Positions 28,060 through 36,972 are shown, counted from the first letter of the stretch. The stretch is DNA of 58,454 bases from Burkholderiales bacterium (GCA_016195825.1 JACPYV010000011.1:1-58454); one strand, 5' to 3'. Notes: generated from the sequence alone by a model not told the origin. Program-made: numbers and translations.

Positions 28060-29490
28060 TCAGCGCAGGCCGACCTGGCCCTTCCAGGCATTCAGGATCT
28101 TTACCCGGTCCCACGCGCGCCCGGCCTTCATCGTCCAGGCGACGTCGGGCAAGGCCGGCCTGGCGGCATCCAGTGGCGCGGCGAAGGCCACCAGGTCGGC
28201 GCGCAGGCCAGGCACGATGCGGCCGATGTCCGCCGTTCGGCCCAGGTAGGTGGCGCCGTTGGCCGTCATGACCTTGACGGTCGTCGCTGCGTCGAAGCCG
28301 GCCTCGCGCAGCAGCTCGAACTGGCGCAGCGACGACCAGCCGGGGATGACGCCGCCGTAGCCCGTCGGGTCGGTGCCGGCCACGAGCAGGCCACCGGATT
28401 CGGCGAACTGTTTCTCCCACGCCATGTCCTTGGGCAGCACGCGGCCGTAGGCGTTGGGGCCGCCGCGCTGGATGGCGGTGTAGCGCGACACGTACTGCTC
28501 GCGCAGTTGCGGCATCAACAGGTCCAGCGCCGCTGCGGGGGCCATCGGGCGGCCGTGGGCGAAGGTCTCGAAGATGGTCAGCGTGGAGGTCAACGCCACC
28601 TTGGCGGTGATGAGCTGGCGCTGCAGCGCGGCCATGCGTGGGTCGTCGACGGCCAGCGCGTCGAGCGAGCGCGGCACGGCGTCACCGCTGGGGCAGGCAT
28701 CGGGCTGCTTGCCGTCCACGAAGTCGCTGGCGGCGAAGAAGCCGTGCTCCAGGTTGTCGATGCCCAGGGCCGCGGCCTCGGCGTAGGTCACGGCGCAGAG
28801 GTGGGCCGTGACCCTGGCCTTGCGCTCGTGGGCGGCCACCACGATGGCGCCCAGCTGCTCGCGCGTCAGGTGCATGTAGCCCTTGTACGAGGTGGCGCCC
28901 ACATCGGCCCAGTAGCCGACCTGGCGCACCGCGTCCTCGGCGTTCTGCAGCCGCGGCACCTGGGCGACGAAGGCCTGGATGCCATTCAGGAAGGGCGCCG
29001 TCACGTCCATGTCCGGTCCGGGCGACGTGCCGGCCCGGATGTCCTTCCAGGTGTTCAGGTCGGCGTAGGGGCTCATGCTGCCGGCCGTGCGCATCGTCGT
29101 CACGCCACCGGCCAGGTAGAGCAGTGGGAAGCTCTGGAAGAAGGCGCCGTAGCTACCGCGCTCGGTCGGGTAGAAGAGGTGCTCATGCAGCAGCACGAAG
29201 CCGGGCATCAGTGCGCCGCCGGCCAGGTCCTTGACCAGCGCGCCGTCCGGCGTCTTCAGTTCGGCGTCGGGCTTCACGTCGGCGATGCGGCCGTCGCGGA
29301 TCAGCACACTCATGTGCTCGCGCGGCGCGGCTCCCGTGCCGTCGAACAGCTGGGCGTTGCGCAGCAGCGTGACTGGCGCGTGGAACAGGGTGTAGCGCTC
29401 GGTGTCGTTGGCGGGCTGGGCCGTCACGGCCGCGGTGGACAGCGCGGCAGCCATCGCGAGGGCGCGAAGCAGGGGGCGGGAACTGAGCAT
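28060..29490 (-). CDS. Exported amidohydrolase-family protein
   Basis: A 476-residue metal-dependent amidohydrolase with a signal peptide (about residues 1-25, ALAMAAALSTAAVTA). The metal-binding start of the barrel is altered from HxH to LLHEHLFYP. Other blocks are TTMRTAGS, KGYMHLTREQL, VTAHLCAVTYAEA, DNLEHGFF and the late aspartate in VAGTDPTGYGG. Such secreted members include imidazolonepropionase-like and prolidase-like hydrolases; substrate is not evident. It is convergent with the TonB receptor (10-nt gap) and divergent from the histidine kinase gene (36 nt). Confidence 0.83.
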   Translation of the reverse strand: MLSSRPLLRALAMAAALSTAAVTAQPANDTERYTLFHAPVTLLRNAQLFDGTGAAPREHMSVLIRDGRIADVKPDAELKTPDGALVKDLAGGALMPGFVLLHEHLFYPTERGSYGAFFQSFPLLYLAGGVTTMRTAGSMSPYADLNTWKDIRAGTSPGPDMDVTAPFLNGIQAFVAQVPRLQNAEDAVRQVGYWADVGATSYKGYMHLTREQLGAIVVAAHERKARVTAHLCAVTYAEAAALGIDNLEHGFFAASDFVDGKQPDACPSGDAVPRSLDALAVDDPRMAALQRQLITAKVALTSTLTIFETFAHGRPMAPAAALDLLMPQLREQYVSRYTAIQRGGPNAYGRVLPKDMAWEKQFAESGGLLVAGTDPTGYGGVIPGWSSLRQFELLREAGFDAATTVKVMTANGATYLGRTADIGRIVPGLRADLVAFAAPLDAARPALPDVAWTMKAGRAWDRVKILNAWKGQVGLR

Positions 29491-29526
29491 GCGTCCATCC
29501 TCGCACGGCGTGCCGCGCACGGTGGC

Positions 29527-30702
29527 ATGGCGTTTGCACCCATGCAGGGCATGCCCGCCGCCCCCGACACCGAACTCGCGCCGCCCGACGCCGCCCGCCG
29601 CCTGGCCCTGCTGCTGGAGAGCACCGGCGAGGGCATCTTCGGCGTCGACATGGCCGGCGCATGCACCTTTGTGAACCGCGCCGCCTGCGACATGCTGGGC
29701 TGGCGCACCGAACAGGTGCTCGGGCGCAACATGCACGAGCTCATCCACCACTCGCACGCCGACGGCCGCCACTACCCTGAGTGCGACTGCCCCATCTTCA
29801 ATGCCTTCCGCCGCGGCATGCCCTGCCGCATCGACGGCGAGGTGATCTGGCGGGCCGACGGCAGCGCTTTTGCGGCCGAGTACTCCAGCCACCCCATCAT
29901 CGAGGGCGGGGTGGTGCAGGGCGCGGTGGCCACCTTCGTCGACATCTCCGTGCGCAAGCGCGCGGAAGGCCTGCAGCGCGCCAGCCACGACGAGCTGGAG
30001 CGGCGCGTGGCCGAGCGCACGGCCGAGCTGCGCGAGCTGGCCCACCACCTGGAGGCCGTGCGCGAGACGGAGCGCAAGCGCATCGCCCGCGAGATCCACG
30101 ACGAGCTGGGCTCGCTGCTCGTCGCGCTGAAGATGGACGTGGATTGGCTGGTCCGCCGCGTGGGCGAGCCGGCGCTGCGACAGCCCATGGTCGACAAATG
30201 CCAGCGCATGGGCGGCCTGGTGGACACGGCAGTAGACGCGGTCGGCCGCATCATCACGGACCTGCGCCCCAGCATCCTGGACCACCAGGGCCTGTGGGCC
30301 GCGTTGGAGTGGCAGGCGCAGGAGTTCCAGCTCGCCGGCAGCGACGAGCGGGCGGTGGACTTCAAGATGCACGTCGCGGCCGGCGTGGCCGCGCCGGAAG
30401 GGGGCCTGGCCATCGCGGTGTTCCGCATCCTGCAGGAGGTGCTGTCCAACGTCGCCCGCCATGCGCGTGCCCGCCGCGTGGCCATTCGCATCGACGTGGA
30501 CGCGCCGCCGGCGCCGGTGCTTTACCTGCAGGTGCGCGACGACGGCGTGGGCGCGGCGGCCGAGGCGCTCAACGACGCCCGCAGCTACGGCGTGCTGGGC
30601 ATGCGCGAGCGTGCGGCGCATTTCGGCGGGCGCCTCGGCATCGAGAGCGTGGCCGGCCGCGGCACCACCGTGCGGCTGGTCATGCCGCTGGAGCCCGCAT
30701 GA
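29527..30702 (+). CDS. PAS-domain sensor histidine kinase (NarL/DegS class)
   Basis: A 391-residue cytosolic sensor kinase. A PAS domain covers about residues 25-145 and includes a Cys/His-rich loop (HHSHADGRHYPECDCPIF) that may bind a metal or redox cofactor. A coiled coil precedes the HisKA_3 helix ERKRIAREIHDELGSLL with phospho-acceptor H191. The HATPase domain follows (EVLSNVARHA for the N box, DDGVGA, YGVLGMRERA). No membrane segment is seen. Its stop overlaps the start of the response regulator gene (ATGA at 30699-30702). Starts at 29542 or 29551 are also possible. Confidence 0.9.
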   Translation: MAFAPMQGMPAAPDTELAPPDAARRLALLLESTGEGIFGVDMAGACTFVNRAACDMLGWRTEQVLGRNMHELIHHSHADGRHYPECDCPIFNAFRRGMPCRIDGEVIWRADGSAFAAEYSSHPIIEGGVVQGAVATFVDISVRKRAEGLQRASHDELERRVAERTAELRELAHHLEAVRETERKRIAREIHDELGSLLVALKMDVDWLVRRVGEPALRQPMVDKCQRMGGLVDTAVDAVGRIITDLRPSILDHQGLWAALEWQAQEFQLAGSDERAVDFKMHVAAGVAAPEGGLAIAVFRILQEVLSNVARHARARRVAIRIDVDAPPAPVLYLQVRDDGVGAAAEALNDARSYGVLGMRERAAHFGGRLGIESVAGRGTTVRLVMPLEPA

Positions 30703-31358
30703 TTCGTGTGCTGATCTGCGACGACCACCTCATCGTCCGCCAGGGCATCAAGCAGGTGCTGGCCGAAGCCGAGGATGTTCGCGTCGTCGGCGAGGCGGCC
30801 AACGGGCCGGATGCGATCCAGCAGGTGAGAGCGGGCCAGGTCGACGTCGTGCTGCTGGACATCGCCATGCCCCAGCGCGATGGCCTGGACATCCTGAAGG
30901 CGTTGAAGTCCGAGTTCCCGCGGCTGCCGGTGCTGATGCTGTCCACCTACCCCGACCGCCAGTACGCCGTGCGCAGCCTCAAGCTGGGCGCGGCCGGCTA
31001 CCTCAACAAGAGCGCGGACAGCGAGCAGATGATCGATGCCGTGCGCAGCGTGGCCCGCGGCAAGCTCTTCATCACGCCCAGCGTGGCCGAGCAACTGGCC
31101 GGCGCCGTTGGCGCGGGCAGCGGCCGGCGCGCCGACAGCGAGCAGCCGCTGCACGAGCGGCTGTCGCACCGCGAGCACCAGGTCTTCCAACTGCTGGCCG
31201 CCGGACGCAGCGTGGGCGAGATTGCCGAGCAGCTCGTGCTGTCGCCCAACACGGTGTCCACCTATCGTGCACGCGTGCTGGAGAAGATCGCCGTGCGCAA
31301 CGACGTGGAGCTGGCGCTGTTCGCGGTGCGGATGGCGCAGTCGGCGAGCGCCAGCTGA
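30699..31358 (+). CDS. NarL/FixJ-family response regulator
   Basis: A 219-residue two-component response regulator. The receiver domain occupies residues 1-120 with acidic pair D8-D9, phospho-acceptor D54 (VVLLDIAMP), a threonine/serine in MLSTYPD and K104-region GYLNKSAD. A LuxR-type helix-turn-helix fills residues about 152-215 (LSHREHQVFQLLAAGRSVGEIAEQL, SPNTVSTYRARVLEK). It is translationally coupled to the PAS kinase and is its likely partner. Target genes are unknown; the divergently arranged amidohydrolase or the hydratase downstream are candidates by position only. Confidence 0.94.
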   Translation: MIRVLICDDHLIVRQGIKQVLAEAEDVRVVGEAANGPDAIQQVRAGQVDVVLLDIAMPQRDGLDILKALKSEFPRLPVLMLSTYPDRQYAVRSLKLGAAGYLNKSADSEQMIDAVRSVARGKLFITPSVAEQLAGAVGAGSGRRADSEQPLHERLSHREHQVFQLLAAGRSVGEIAEQLVLSPNTVSTYRARVLEKIAVRNDVELALFAVRMAQSASAS

Positions 31359-31395
31359 CCGGGGCGGGCAGGGACTGAGCGATCACCGGCTTGAC

Positions 31396-31409
31396 CGGTT
31401 GCGCAACCG
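31396..31409. promoter_or_regulatory. Perfect 14-bp palindrome upstream of the hydratase gene
   Basis: CGGTTGCGCAACCG at 31396-31409 is a perfect palindrome in the 120-nt gap between the response regulator and the hydratase gene. It has the size of a dimeric regulator site, but the regulator is not known and no promoter could be placed next to it. Confidence 0.35.
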
Positions 31410-31478
31410 CAGCCGGCGGGCTTCACGGTACATTGCCCGCCGCATCCACCCGGGCGCCGCGGCGCGGCCAGACGAACC

Positions 31479-32273
31479 ATGAGCAACCCCCAAGAGATCT
31501 CCGCCCAGTTCACCGCCGCCCGCGCCGCCGGCCAGGCGCTGCCCGCCTACCCCGGCACGCCGCCCGCCACGCTGGCCGAGGCCTATGCCGTGCAGGCCGC
31601 CGCCATCGCCCGCTGGCCCGATGCCGTGGCCGGCTGGAAGGTCGCCCGTGTCAACCCCGCCTTCGCGGCGCAGTTCCCCGAGGAACGCCTGATCGGCCCC
31701 GCCTTCGCCGCCAACATCCACCGCCCCGTTGCGGGTGAGGCTGCGCAATGCCCCGTGTTCGACGGCGGCTTCGCGGCGGTTGAGGCCGAGGTGGTCATCG
31801 TCGTCGCGGCGGACTCGCCCGCGGGCAAGGCCGACTGGACGGCGGAGTCCGTCGCTCCCTTCGTCAAATCCATGCACATCGGCGTGGAAGTCGCGAGCAG
31901 CCCGCTCGCCACACTGAACGACATCGGCCCGGGCGCCGTCATTTCCGACTTCGGCAACAACTGGGGCGTGGTCGTCGGCCCGGAAATCGCCAACTGGCGC
32001 GAGCTGGAAACGCTGGATGTCGAGACCTTCATCGACGGCCGGTCGGTGGGCACGGGCAAGGTCGCCCTCAAGCCGGGTCCGCTGGGCGCACTGGCCTTCA
32101 CGCTGAACAAGCGGGCCCAGCAAGGCGCCGTGCTGCGGGCGGGGGATGCCATCTCCACGGGGATGATCACCGGCGTGCACGACATCTGCATCGGGCAGCA
32201 GTCTCGACATGTGTTTGCCGGCGTGGGCGAGGTGCTGGTGCAGATCACGCGGGCGACGGCGGGCGGCGCCTAG
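31479..32273 (+). CDS. 2-keto-4-pentenoate hydratase / fumarylacetoacetate hydrolase-family protein
   Basis: A 264-residue member of the MhpD/FAH superfamily, cytosolic enzymes that hydrate or decarboxylate 2-oxo-enoates, often in meta-cleavage pathways. Characteristic blocks are AYAVQAAAIARW near residue 35, GWKVARVNP, IGPAFAANIH, the metal-binding VEAEVVIVVA with its glutamates, and GDAISTGMITGVHDI near the end. There are no other aromatic degradation genes around it, so the pathway is unclear. It is monocistronic as far as can be seen, with an inverted repeat directly downstream. Confidence 0.82.
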   Translation: MSNPQEISAQFTAARAAGQALPAYPGTPPATLAEAYAVQAAAIARWPDAVAGWKVARVNPAFAAQFPEERLIGPAFAANIHRPVAGEAAQCPVFDGGFAAVEAEVVIVVAADSPAGKADWTAESVAPFVKSMHIGVEVASSPLATLNDIGPGAVISDFGNNWGVVVGPEIANWRELETLDVETFIDGRSVGTGKVALKPGPLGALAFTLNKRAQQGAVLRAGDAISTGMITGVHDICIGQQSRHVFAGVGEVLVQITRATAGGA

Positions 32274-32301
32274 TTCTGACAGCGATCCCCGGCTGTCGCC
32301 T

Positions 32302-32335
32302 TTCAGGCGGCCTGAACGTTTTCCTGCCGCCTGAA
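32302..32335. terminator. Inverted repeat between convergent hydratase and Fic genes
   Basis: TTCAGGCGGC (32302-32311) and GCCGCCTGAA (32326-32335) form a perfect 10-bp stem with a 14-nt loop in the gap between two convergent genes. The position suggests a bidirectional terminator; the T-run after it is weak (TTGCTT). Confidence 0.5.
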
Positions 32336-32378
32336 TTGCTTGCCGAAGATCTGGGCTGCTGCCCGCTTGCGGACCTGG

Positions 32379-33752
32379 CTACGCTTTTGGTCGCCGGTTG
32401 GGGAACAACAGTGCGCGCTTCTCCAGTGGAGTTTCTTCTTCTTGGGCCGCGTCCTTTTGCGCCTCGGGCCAAAGGTCGGGGAAGTAGAACTGGAGGGCAT
32501 GCCGAGGAATTGCGAATCGGACCTTGCCGTAGGCAGAGTCGCTTCTGAGATAGTTCTGCTTCAACAGGGCAGACAAAAGATCGGTCGCGACCCGATCTCC
32601 CAGGCCTGTCATCGTCTTGAACTCGCTCCTCGCCAGCTCGCTTTGGGTTGAAAAGAGGTAGTGCAGCGGTCTGAGCGCCTCGCGTCGCACGCCTGTCTTC
32701 AAGGCCGACTCCTCAAAGGTCAACGCTGCCTCCATGCGTCCCTGCATGCCGTTTACGTTCAGCATGGTGGTCATGAAGTTGGCTTGGTCGATACACATCT
32801 CGAGTGCGTATGTTGTCCACTCGACCAAGCCGCCCTCGGTGAGGTTGCCGCGTCCATCTAGATCGCCTCGCCGATGTTCGTCAGCCGCCTGCAGGAGTGC
32901 CTTGTATTTGGTCTCGGTGCGAGCAAAGCCTCGCAATGGAGACCACAGACCGTGCGTCAGTTTTGCGGCGTGCAGCACCAGGTGTGTGTGCAACCGGGCG
33001 ACGCGGCCGTTTCCATCGAGGAACGGGTGAATCCAAGCCAGTCGATGGTGCGACGCCAGAGCCGCCACCACTCCCATTTCTCCGCGTCGCTGCCTGCTGT
33101 ATCGCTCCTTCCACCGTTCGATAAACCGTGGAACCGCGTCGAATGCCGGAGCTTCGTGAAGCCCCACAGCCACCTGGCGATCTCGCAGCTGACCCGGAAC
33201 CACCTGGTTGCCATCGATCAGTGTGAGGTCCTCAGGCTTCAAAGTTTCGAAGAGGCTCTCATGCAGCCACTTCAACGCTTCCTCGGAATACAGGTTCTTC
33301 AGCGGATCGATCTCCGCTGCTTCCAGCTCCGCAACTGGCCTGCCGGCTGAGCTGGCCGCAAGCTTCTTCGCGACCTCCCTGAATTCGAGAGCTGCCTGGC
33401 TTGCATCATCCAGGTAGTCCTCGCACCTCTTCTCGGTGTCGATGTGCGCAACCGCCAGACGCTGCTTGCGAGCGACGTCGGCGTTGTTTGAGAAGTCTTG
33501 CTGTAGAGCCCGCTCTATGTCCGCCGGCCGAGTGTGCTCACCCTCGATACGGTTGGTGTAGTACGAGTTCATGCTGAGAAGCAGCGCCCGCAGCTCCCCG
33601 TGAACGTGGTGACCTGTCGTGCTCCCAAGCGCCGTTGCAGCCTTGGTCAGGTCACTGGCAAGCTCAAGCAAAGGCCCGATCACGATATCTCCGGGCATCA
33701 GAGGCTCGAACTGATCTGGATGTTCGTATTGCTGGATCTGCTGCGCCTTCAT
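32379..33752 (-). CDS. Fic-family protein (probable AMP transferase), class II
   Basis: A 457-residue Fic protein. The complete catalytic motif HPFLDGNGRVAR lies at residues 242-253, with the catalytic histidine first, so NMP (probably AMP) transfer to a protein target is expected. An N-terminal inhibitory helix with the T66-x3-E70-G71 pattern (TNRIEGE) precedes the Fic core, the class II auto-inhibited arrangement. The C-terminal 120 residues look like a winged-helix region (TGLGDRVATDLLSALLKQNYL). No separate antitoxin gene is adjacent. GC content is visibly lower than in flanking genes, suggesting transfer. It runs in the same direction as the SRAP gene, 61 nt behind it. Confidence 0.92.
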   Translation of the reverse strand: MKAQQIQQYEHPDQFEPLMPGDIVIGPLLELASDLTKAATALGSTTGHHVHGELRALLLSMNSYYTNRIEGEHTRPADIERALQQDFSNNADVARKQRLAVAHIDTEKRCEDYLDDASQAALEFREVAKKLAASSAGRPVAELEAAEIDPLKNLYSEEALKWLHESLFETLKPEDLTLIDGNQVVPGQLRDRQVAVGLHEAPAFDAVPRFIERWKERYSRQRRGEMGVVAALASHHRLAWIHPFLDGNGRVARLHTHLVLHAAKLTHGLWSPLRGFARTETKYKALLQAADEHRRGDLDGRGNLTEGGLVEWTTYALEMCIDQANFMTTMLNVNGMQGRMEAALTFEESALKTGVRREALRPLHYLFSTQSELARSEFKTMTGLGDRVATDLLSALLKQNYLRSDSAYGKVRFAIPRHALQFYFPDLWPEAQKDAAQEEETPLEKRALLFPNRRPKA

Positions 33753-33813
33753 GTGCGAGATTGGATTCGACGCGATGTATCTATGAAAGTGCGCGTATTT
33801 CGCATGCGACTAG

Positions 33814-34614
33814 TCAGCCGAACAGGTCGCCGGTGGTCGGCACCGGTACATCGGACGGCTTGCGCCGAATGACGGTGCGCTTCTTGCGGGGCACCTGGGC
33901 CGCGGTGGTCCACCACTCATCGGCGAACATGTCCGCTTCGTCGGGGCCGTCCAGCCGTGGCTGCCCACCCGTGGGCTCTTGCGGAAAGGCGTGCAATTGC
34001 TCGGCGGGGAAGCGCACGAGCAGCCGCTCTGCCTGGGCCCATGAGCCCTGCAGCCACAGCCGCTGAGCCTGCGCGGGCAGGATGACGGGCATGCGCTTCT
34101 CGTGGGTCGGATGCTTCAGGCGATCGAAGACGGCGTGCCCGTCGGCGCTGACGGTCAGCACGCAGAACGACAGCAGCGTCTCACCCGTCGGGCGGATGCA
34201 GGCGTTCCACAGACCGGCCAACCCCATCGGCGCCTCGTCCGTTCGCTGGACACTCCACATCCCCGGCCGGCCCGAGGCGTAGCACCACTCGGTCAGCCTC
34301 TCCACAGGAACGATGCAGCGTCGACCGGACCACCAGCTTTCCCGAAAGGTCGGGTCCGACTTCATGGTCTCGACGCGGCAGTGGCGCGTCTGCGAGGCGG
34401 TGCTGATGTGCTGCGCCAAGGCGGGCAGCAGGCCCAGCATGCCGAGGTTGACGTCGCCAAGGGCGTCGGAGGCCGGGTGCTTGGCCGGGACGATGAATGG
34501 CGCCATGGCCTCGGCGCCGTCGTCCTGCCCAAGCTCGACGTCGATGGGCAACGTGATCCCAAACGCCGAAAGCAGTCGTCCTGCATCTGTGACGGGTTCG
34601 TGGTTGCTGCGCAC
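33814..34614 (-). CDS. SRAP (YedK/HMCES)-family protein with the catalytic Cys2 replaced by Arg
   Basis: A 266-residue SRAP-domain protein. SRAP proteins use the cysteine exposed after Met removal to crosslink to abasic sites in single-stranded DNA. Other active-site regions are present: CRVETM near residue 82, RRCIVPVERLTEWC with the conserved glutamate, and THEKRMPVIL with the histidine. In its relatives the chain begins MCSNHEPVT; here the codons read GTG-CGC (M/V-R) before SNHEPVT, one base change from TGC. The GTG start at 34614 is supported by AAGGA about 9 nt upstream; an ATG at 34665 would add 17 unrelated residues. A LexA box lies 100 nt upstream. Either it is inactive or the mutation reflects a sequencing error. 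Confidence 0.82.
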   Translation of the reverse strand: MRSNHEPVTDAGRLLSAFGITLPIDVELGQDDGAEAMAPFIVPAKHPASDALGDVNLGMLGLLPALAQHISTASQTRHCRVETMKSDPTFRESWWSGRRCIVPVERLTEWCYASGRPGMWSVQRTDEAPMGLAGLWNACIRPTGETLLSFCVLTVSADGHAVFDRLKHPTHEKRMPVILPAQAQRLWLQGSWAQAERLLVRFPAEQLHAFPQEPTGGQPRLDGPDEADMFADEWWTTAAQVPRKKRTVIRRKPSDVPVPTTGDLFG

Positions 34615-34710
34615 GCGGAGTTCCTTGACGAATCGGTCAGGCCTGGCCGCATCGGCGGTGGACATCTGTCGCTTCCCCGCCCGCCGGACCTCAGCCCCTT
34701 TGGTCTGGAT

Positions 34711-34734
34711 AATACTGTAAAAATATACAGTATT
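34711..34734 (-). promoter_or_regulatory. LexA (SOS) box upstream of the SRAP gene
   Basis: CTG-N10-CAG at 34715-34730 with an AT-only centre (TAAAAATATA) is a textbook LexA operator. It is embedded in a longer perfect 9-bp inverted repeat, AATACTGTA (34711-34719) and TACAGTATT (34726-34734). On the minus strand a TATTAT sequence (34709-34714) directly after it could be the -10 box of the SRAP gene, so LexA binding would cover the promoter and the gene should be induced by DNA damage. Confidence 0.8.
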
Positions 34735-34765
34735 TTCTGGCGTGAGCTATGAGGCTACCCACAGC

Positions 34766-34801
34766 AAAACGCCCATGCCGGCTGGATGCCTGCATGGGCG
34801 T
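34766..34801 (-). terminator. Rho-independent terminator of the small membrane protein / lysS transcript
   Basis: On the minus strand GCATGGGCGT and its perfect 10-bp partner ACGCCCATGC (stem 34792-34801 with 34769-34778, 13-nt loop) are followed by a T-run (complement of AAAA at 34766-34769). It lies 38 nt after the stop of the membrane protein gene. Confidence 0.75.
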
Positions 34802-34839
34802 GAGGGCCGTTGATCCGGTATGAGACCCGGGGCCCGAAT

Positions 34840-35262
34840 CTATTGCTGCTGCCGGTGCGTCGCCGTCGGCAGCAGGCTGGCGAAGCTGATGGCGAAGCGC
34901 GCGCCCCAATAAATCACAAACGCAGGCAGCGGCTGATGAAGCGGCGACCAGAAGATGCCGATGAGCAAGAGCAGTCCGACCAGCGTGTCGATGCCGACGT
35001 GCAATTGGCCTGCCCGGCTCGCCAGAAATGCCCGGCGCCGTGCCGGCAGGTCGGCACTGGCGTTGGTGAGCTGGCGCGGCAACTGCGAGATCGCCAGCAC
35101 GTGAGCCACGCCGGACGCCACGCCCAGCGCGATGCCGACACTGAGGGCAGCCACAGGCAGCGTGCCCGTTGTCATGGCCAGCAAGATGGCCAGCCCCAGG
35201 CTGCTCAGGACCAGGAAGAGCCCGTCGCCTCTCAGTGTCGGGATGGTGTACATCCCGCTCAC
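34840..35262 (-). CDS. Small integral membrane protein of unknown function
   Basis: A 140-residue hydrophobic protein with three to four predicted membrane helices: about residues 14-33 (GLFLVLSSLGLAILLAMTTG), 35-60, 88-106 (LHVGIDTLVGLLLLIGIFW) and 114-130. A basic, polar stretch (PRQLTNASADLPARRR) separates the pairs. No family is recognised. It starts 25 nt after lysS in the same direction and is followed by a clear terminator, so it is the last gene of the lysS transcript. A second ATG three codons later (MYTIPTL) is an alternative start. Confidence 0.65.
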   Translation of the reverse strand: MSGMYTIPTLRGDGLFLVLSSLGLAILLAMTTGTLPVAALSVGIALGVASGVAHVLAISQLPRQLTNASADLPARRRAFLASRAGQLHVGIDTLVGLLLLIGIFWSPLHQPLPAFVIYWGARFAISFASLLPTATHRQQQ

Positions 35263-35287
35263 GCCTCTCCGCGCAGCGCCGAAGGCA

Positions 35288-36805
35288 TCACGATTCCCGG
35301 CGCAGTGCCGGGAACAGGATCACGTCCCGGATCGACGGCGAGTCGGTGATCAGCATCATCAGCCGGTCGATGCCGATGCCGCAGCCGCCGGTCGGGGGCA
35401 TGCCGTACTCCAGCGCGCGGATGAAGTCGGCGTCGAAGAACATCGCCTCCTCGTCGCCAGCGTCTTTGTTGGCCACCTGGGCCTGGAAGCGTGCGGCCTG
35501 GTCCTCGGCGTCGTTCAGTTCGGAGAAGCCGTTGGCGTACTCGCGGCCGGTGATGAAGAGCTCGAAGCGCTCGGTGATCTTGGGGTCGGCATCCGACGCA
35601 CGGGCCAGCGGCGAGACCTCGACGGGGTAGTCGATGATGAAGGTGGGCTCCCAGAGCTTCTCCTCCACCACCGCCTCGAACAGGCCGAACTGCAGCTCGG
35701 CCAGGCTCCAGCGCGCGGGCGCCTCTTCACCAGCCGCCACGATGCGGGCGCGCAGCACCTCGGGCGAATCCGCTTCCTCGCCGGTCAGGCCGGCGAACTG
35801 GATCAGCGACTCACGCACCGACACGCGCGCGAACGGCTTGTCCAGCGCCACAGGCTTGCCGGCGTACGTCAGCGCGGCGCTTCCCGTGGCGGCAATCGCG
35901 GCGTGGCGCAGCACGGCTTCCGTGAAGTCCATGATGTCGTGATGCGTCCAGTAGGCCGCATAAAACTCCATCATCGTGAACTCGGGGTTGTGGCGAACTG
36001 AGATGCCCTCGTTGCGGAAGTTGCGGTTGATCTCGAACACGCGCTCGAAGCCGCCCACCACCAGGCGCTTCAGGTAGAGCTCCGGCGCGATGCGCAGGAA
36101 CATCTCCTGGTCCAGCGCGTTGTGGTGGGTCTTGAACGGCTTGGCATTGGCGCCGCCCGGGATGGGGTGGAGCATGGGCGTCTCGACCTCCAGGAAGCCA
36201 TGCTCCACCATGAAGCTGCGGATGGCCGACACGCCCTGGCTGCGTGCCACGAAGCGCTTGCGCGCGTCTTCGTCGGTGATCAGGTCGACATAGCGCTGAC
36301 GGTACTTCTGCTCCTGGTCGCTCATGCCATGGAACTTGTCCGGCAGCGGTCGCAGGCTCTTGGTCAGCAGGCGCAGCGTGGTGACGGTGATGGTCAGCTC
36401 GCCCGTCTTGGTCTTCATCAGCACGCCTTCGCCGCCGATGATGTCGCCCAGGTCCCAGTGCTTGAAGGCGTCGTAGACCTCGGGCCCGACGTTGTCGATG
36501 GTCACGCGCAGTTGGATGCGGCCCGTGGCATCTTGCAGCGTGCAAAAGCTCGCCTTGCCCATCACGCGCTTGAGCATCATGCGGCCAGCCACGCTGACCT
36601 GGACGGCCTGCGGCTCCAGTTCTTCGTTGGTCAGCTCGCCGTACTGTGCCTGCAGCGGCAGGGCGCGGTGCTGCGGCTTGAAATCGTTCGGGAAAGGCAC
36701 CGGGTTGGCGGCCCGCAGCGCGGCCAGTTTTTCGCGGCGCTCGGCGATCAGCTGGTTCTCGTCTGCCTGAACGGGGAGGGCGGGGGAGGGAGTGGCTTGG
36801 GTCAT
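35288..36805 (-). CDS. lysS: Lysyl-tRNA synthetase, class II
   Basis: A 505-residue class II lysyl-tRNA synthetase, charging tRNA-Lys. The N-terminal anticodon-binding OB fold covers about residues 60-165 ([16 protein letters not shown]), and the catalytic core follows with motif 1 ([18 protein letters not shown]), motif 2 ([15 protein letters not shown] ... [11 protein letters not shown]) and motif 3 ([13 protein letters not shown]) near the C-terminus. The start at 36805 ([11 protein letters not shown]) gives the usual length; in-frame codons farther upstream run antisense into the next gene's leader. It is followed by a small membrane protein gene. Confidence 0.97.
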   Translation of the reverse strand: MTQATPSPALPVQADENQLIAERREKLAALRAANPVPFPNDFKPQHRALPLQAQYGELTNEELEPQAVQVSVAGRMMLKRVMGKASFCTLQDATGRIQLRVTIDNVGPEVYDAFKHWDLGDIIGGEGVLMKTKTGELTITVTTLRLLTKSLRPLPDKFHGMSDQEQKYRQRYVDLITDEDARKRFVARSQGVSAIRSFMVEHGFLEVETPMLHPIPGGANAKPFKTHHNALDQEMFLRIAPELYLKRLVVGGFERVFEINRNFRNEGISVRHNPEFTMMEFYAAYWTHHDIMDFTEAVLRHAAIAATGSAALTYAGKPVALDKPFARVSVRESLIQFAGLTGEEADSPEVLRARIVAAGEEAPARWSLAELQFGLFEAVVEEKLWEPTFIIDYPVEVSPLARASDADPKITERFELFITGREYANGFSELNDAEDQAARFQAQVANKDAGDEEAMFFDADFIRALEYGMPPTGGCGIGIDRLMMLITDSPSIRDVILFPALRRES

Positions 36806-36972
36806 TGCGGGCCTTGGTGAATCCGCGATTTTAGAATCCGCCACCTTGGCCGGACGCCGACACCACGCTCCCGTGGCTTCGCGGGCCCCGCTGCCCCCCC
36901 TCCACATGCCGCGAAACGCCCCGCTGAACGCCCGCCTGCCTTGCGATCTCCTGCCCTGGGGGCCGCGCTGAC

